A stretch of DNA of 64,000 bases from positions 1 to 64,000 of the forward strand of contig JAMNXR010000001.1 in assembly GCA_023653055.1 (NCBI GenBank). The letters run 5' to 3'. Positions 63,486 through 64,000 of this stretch are shown one piece after another. The notes below the pieces were generated by a model that searched no databases, had not been told where the DNA came from, and was given only the letters and a program-made list of their open reading frames with translations. Source of the DNA: Burkholderiaceae bacterium (GTDB lineage: Bacteria; Pseudomonadota; Gammaproteobacteria; Burkholderiales; Burkholderiaceae_B). Numbering within the stretch: position 1 is the stretch's first letter; each line of letters opens with the position of its first letter. A program made the translations under genes and the position numbers.

Positions 63486-64000
63486 TCAGTAATGACTACT
63501 CTTGCCAGATAGCGTCACACCAATTCGCAGCAGCAAATAGCAAAGCCCATCGGCAATGCGTCCAAGTAAGGGTCGACGACCATAGAGCGTCAGTTCAACA
63601 ATGCGGCTTCCGCGTGTCATGGCGGTCTCAAGTGATTGGCGTAGTTGAGCTGTAAAGCCTGCATTATCAATCAGCACATTCGCCTCACGCGCGAGCAGCA
63701 AGCTAAAGGGATCGAGATTGGACGAACCCACAATCGACACGCCGTCGATCACGGCGACCTTGGCATGTAGAAAGCTGGGAAGATACTCATAGATCTCGAT
63801 GTCTTCGCGCAAGAACAGGTCGTAGATCCAGCGCGTGGCGTGATACTGCATCTGATATTCAATCTTGCCTTGTAAGAGCAGGCGTACCTTGACGCCGCGC
63901 CTTGCTGCATCGATTAATGCGCGACGTAGTTTTCCGCCAGGTAGAAAGTACGCATTGGCGATGAGGATTTCATTTTTTGCTGAGGCGATGTGCAGCAGAT
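63486..64000 (-). CDS. clsB: Cardiolipin synthase B-like phospholipase D family, C-terminal part
   Basis: The gene runs off the right edge of the window; only about 170 C-terminal residues are seen. The second HKD motif is FLHAKVAVIDG, followed by SSNLDPFSLLLAREANVLI, and upstream lies AYFLPGGKLRRALIDAARRG. These are phospholipase D superfamily hallmarks of ClsB-type enzymes, which make cardiolipin from phosphatidylglycerol at the inner membrane. The EEP-family gene next to it supports the ClsB call. The last 25 residues are hydrophobic and basic. Confidence 0.85.
   Translation of the reverse strand, partial: LLHIASAKNEILIANAYFLPGGKLRRALIDAARRGVKVRLLLQGKIEYQMQYHATRWIYDLFLREDIEIYEYLPSFLHAKVAVIDGVSIVGSSNLDPFSLLLAREANVLIDNAGFTAQLRQSLETAMTRGSRIVELTLYGRRPLLGRIADGLCYLLLRIGVTLSGKSSHY

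Overview
The window is a contiguous stretch of bacterial chromosome with high coding density and moderate base composition. Its protein sequences and gene order point to a betaproteobacterium of the order Burkholderiales, most likely family Alcaligenaceae. The L3 protein is nearly the Bordetella/Achromobacter sequence from memory. Other pointers are an orphan Bug (TctC-type) solute receptor, the ResB/CcsA (system II) cytochrome c pathway, a uvrA-MFS pair near ssb, and an AspRS with non-discriminating residues. I cannot name the genus. I see no tRNA, rRNA, insertion sequence, prophage or CRISPR array.

Bases 1-16306 hold the translation supercluster: the 3' end of tuf, then rpsJ, rplC-D-W-B, rpsS, rplV, rpsC, rplP, rpmC, rpsQ (S10 operon); rplN-X-E, rpsN, rpsH, rplF-R, rpsE, rpmD, rplO, secY, infA, rpmJ (spc operon); and rpsM-K-D, rpoA, rplQ (alpha operon). 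Two things are unusual. First, the S10 and spc blocks are split by an antisense aldehyde dehydrogenase gene (5577-7004), insulated by a strong terminator. Second, rplC has its own extended -10 promoter and a leader with three successive hairpins. Other hairpins sit between tuf and rpsJ, between rpsD and rpoA and between rpoA and rplQ.

Bases 16367-26079 are largely about cytochrome c: cutA-dsbD (thiol reductant export), hemB with engB (heme precursor synthesis and a ribosome GTPase), a diheme cytochrome c4, and resB-ccsA (heme export and ligation). A train of overlapping genes continues with an MFS carrier and an EamA carrier, then an acetylpolyamine amidohydrolase-like deacetylase. Bases 29275-36751 are housekeeping: lysA-lptM divergent from cyaY, mrcA (PBP1a) divergent from aroK-aroB-dgt. 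An uncharacterised cysteine-rich lipoprotein and uvrA follow.

Bases 40577-46613 hold an MFS gene and ssb separated by a four-gene catabolic block: a LysR regulator divergent from an Fe(II)/2-oxoglutarate dioxygenase, a Bug receptor and a flavin hydroxyacid oxidase. Bases 46734-59440 are metabolic accessory genes: a small hendecad-repeat membrane protein, an atypical SDR, an IlvD/Edd sugar-acid dehydratase, an ADP-forming acyl-CoA synthetase, RidA coupled to a flavoprotein, an IclR regulator, free-methionine-sulfoxide reductase coupled to a GMC oxidoreductase, a putative Na+/H+ antiporter and an amidase. The window ends with fmdB-like, DUF502, aspS, an EEP-family phosphodiesterase and a truncated clsB-type cardiolipin synthase.

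I did not find a clearly new defence or mobile system. The best leads are the antisense dehydrogenase inside the ribosomal supercluster, the structured rplC leader, the hendecad-repeat protein, the LysR/dioxygenase/Bug/oxidase block, and the orphan lipoprotein.
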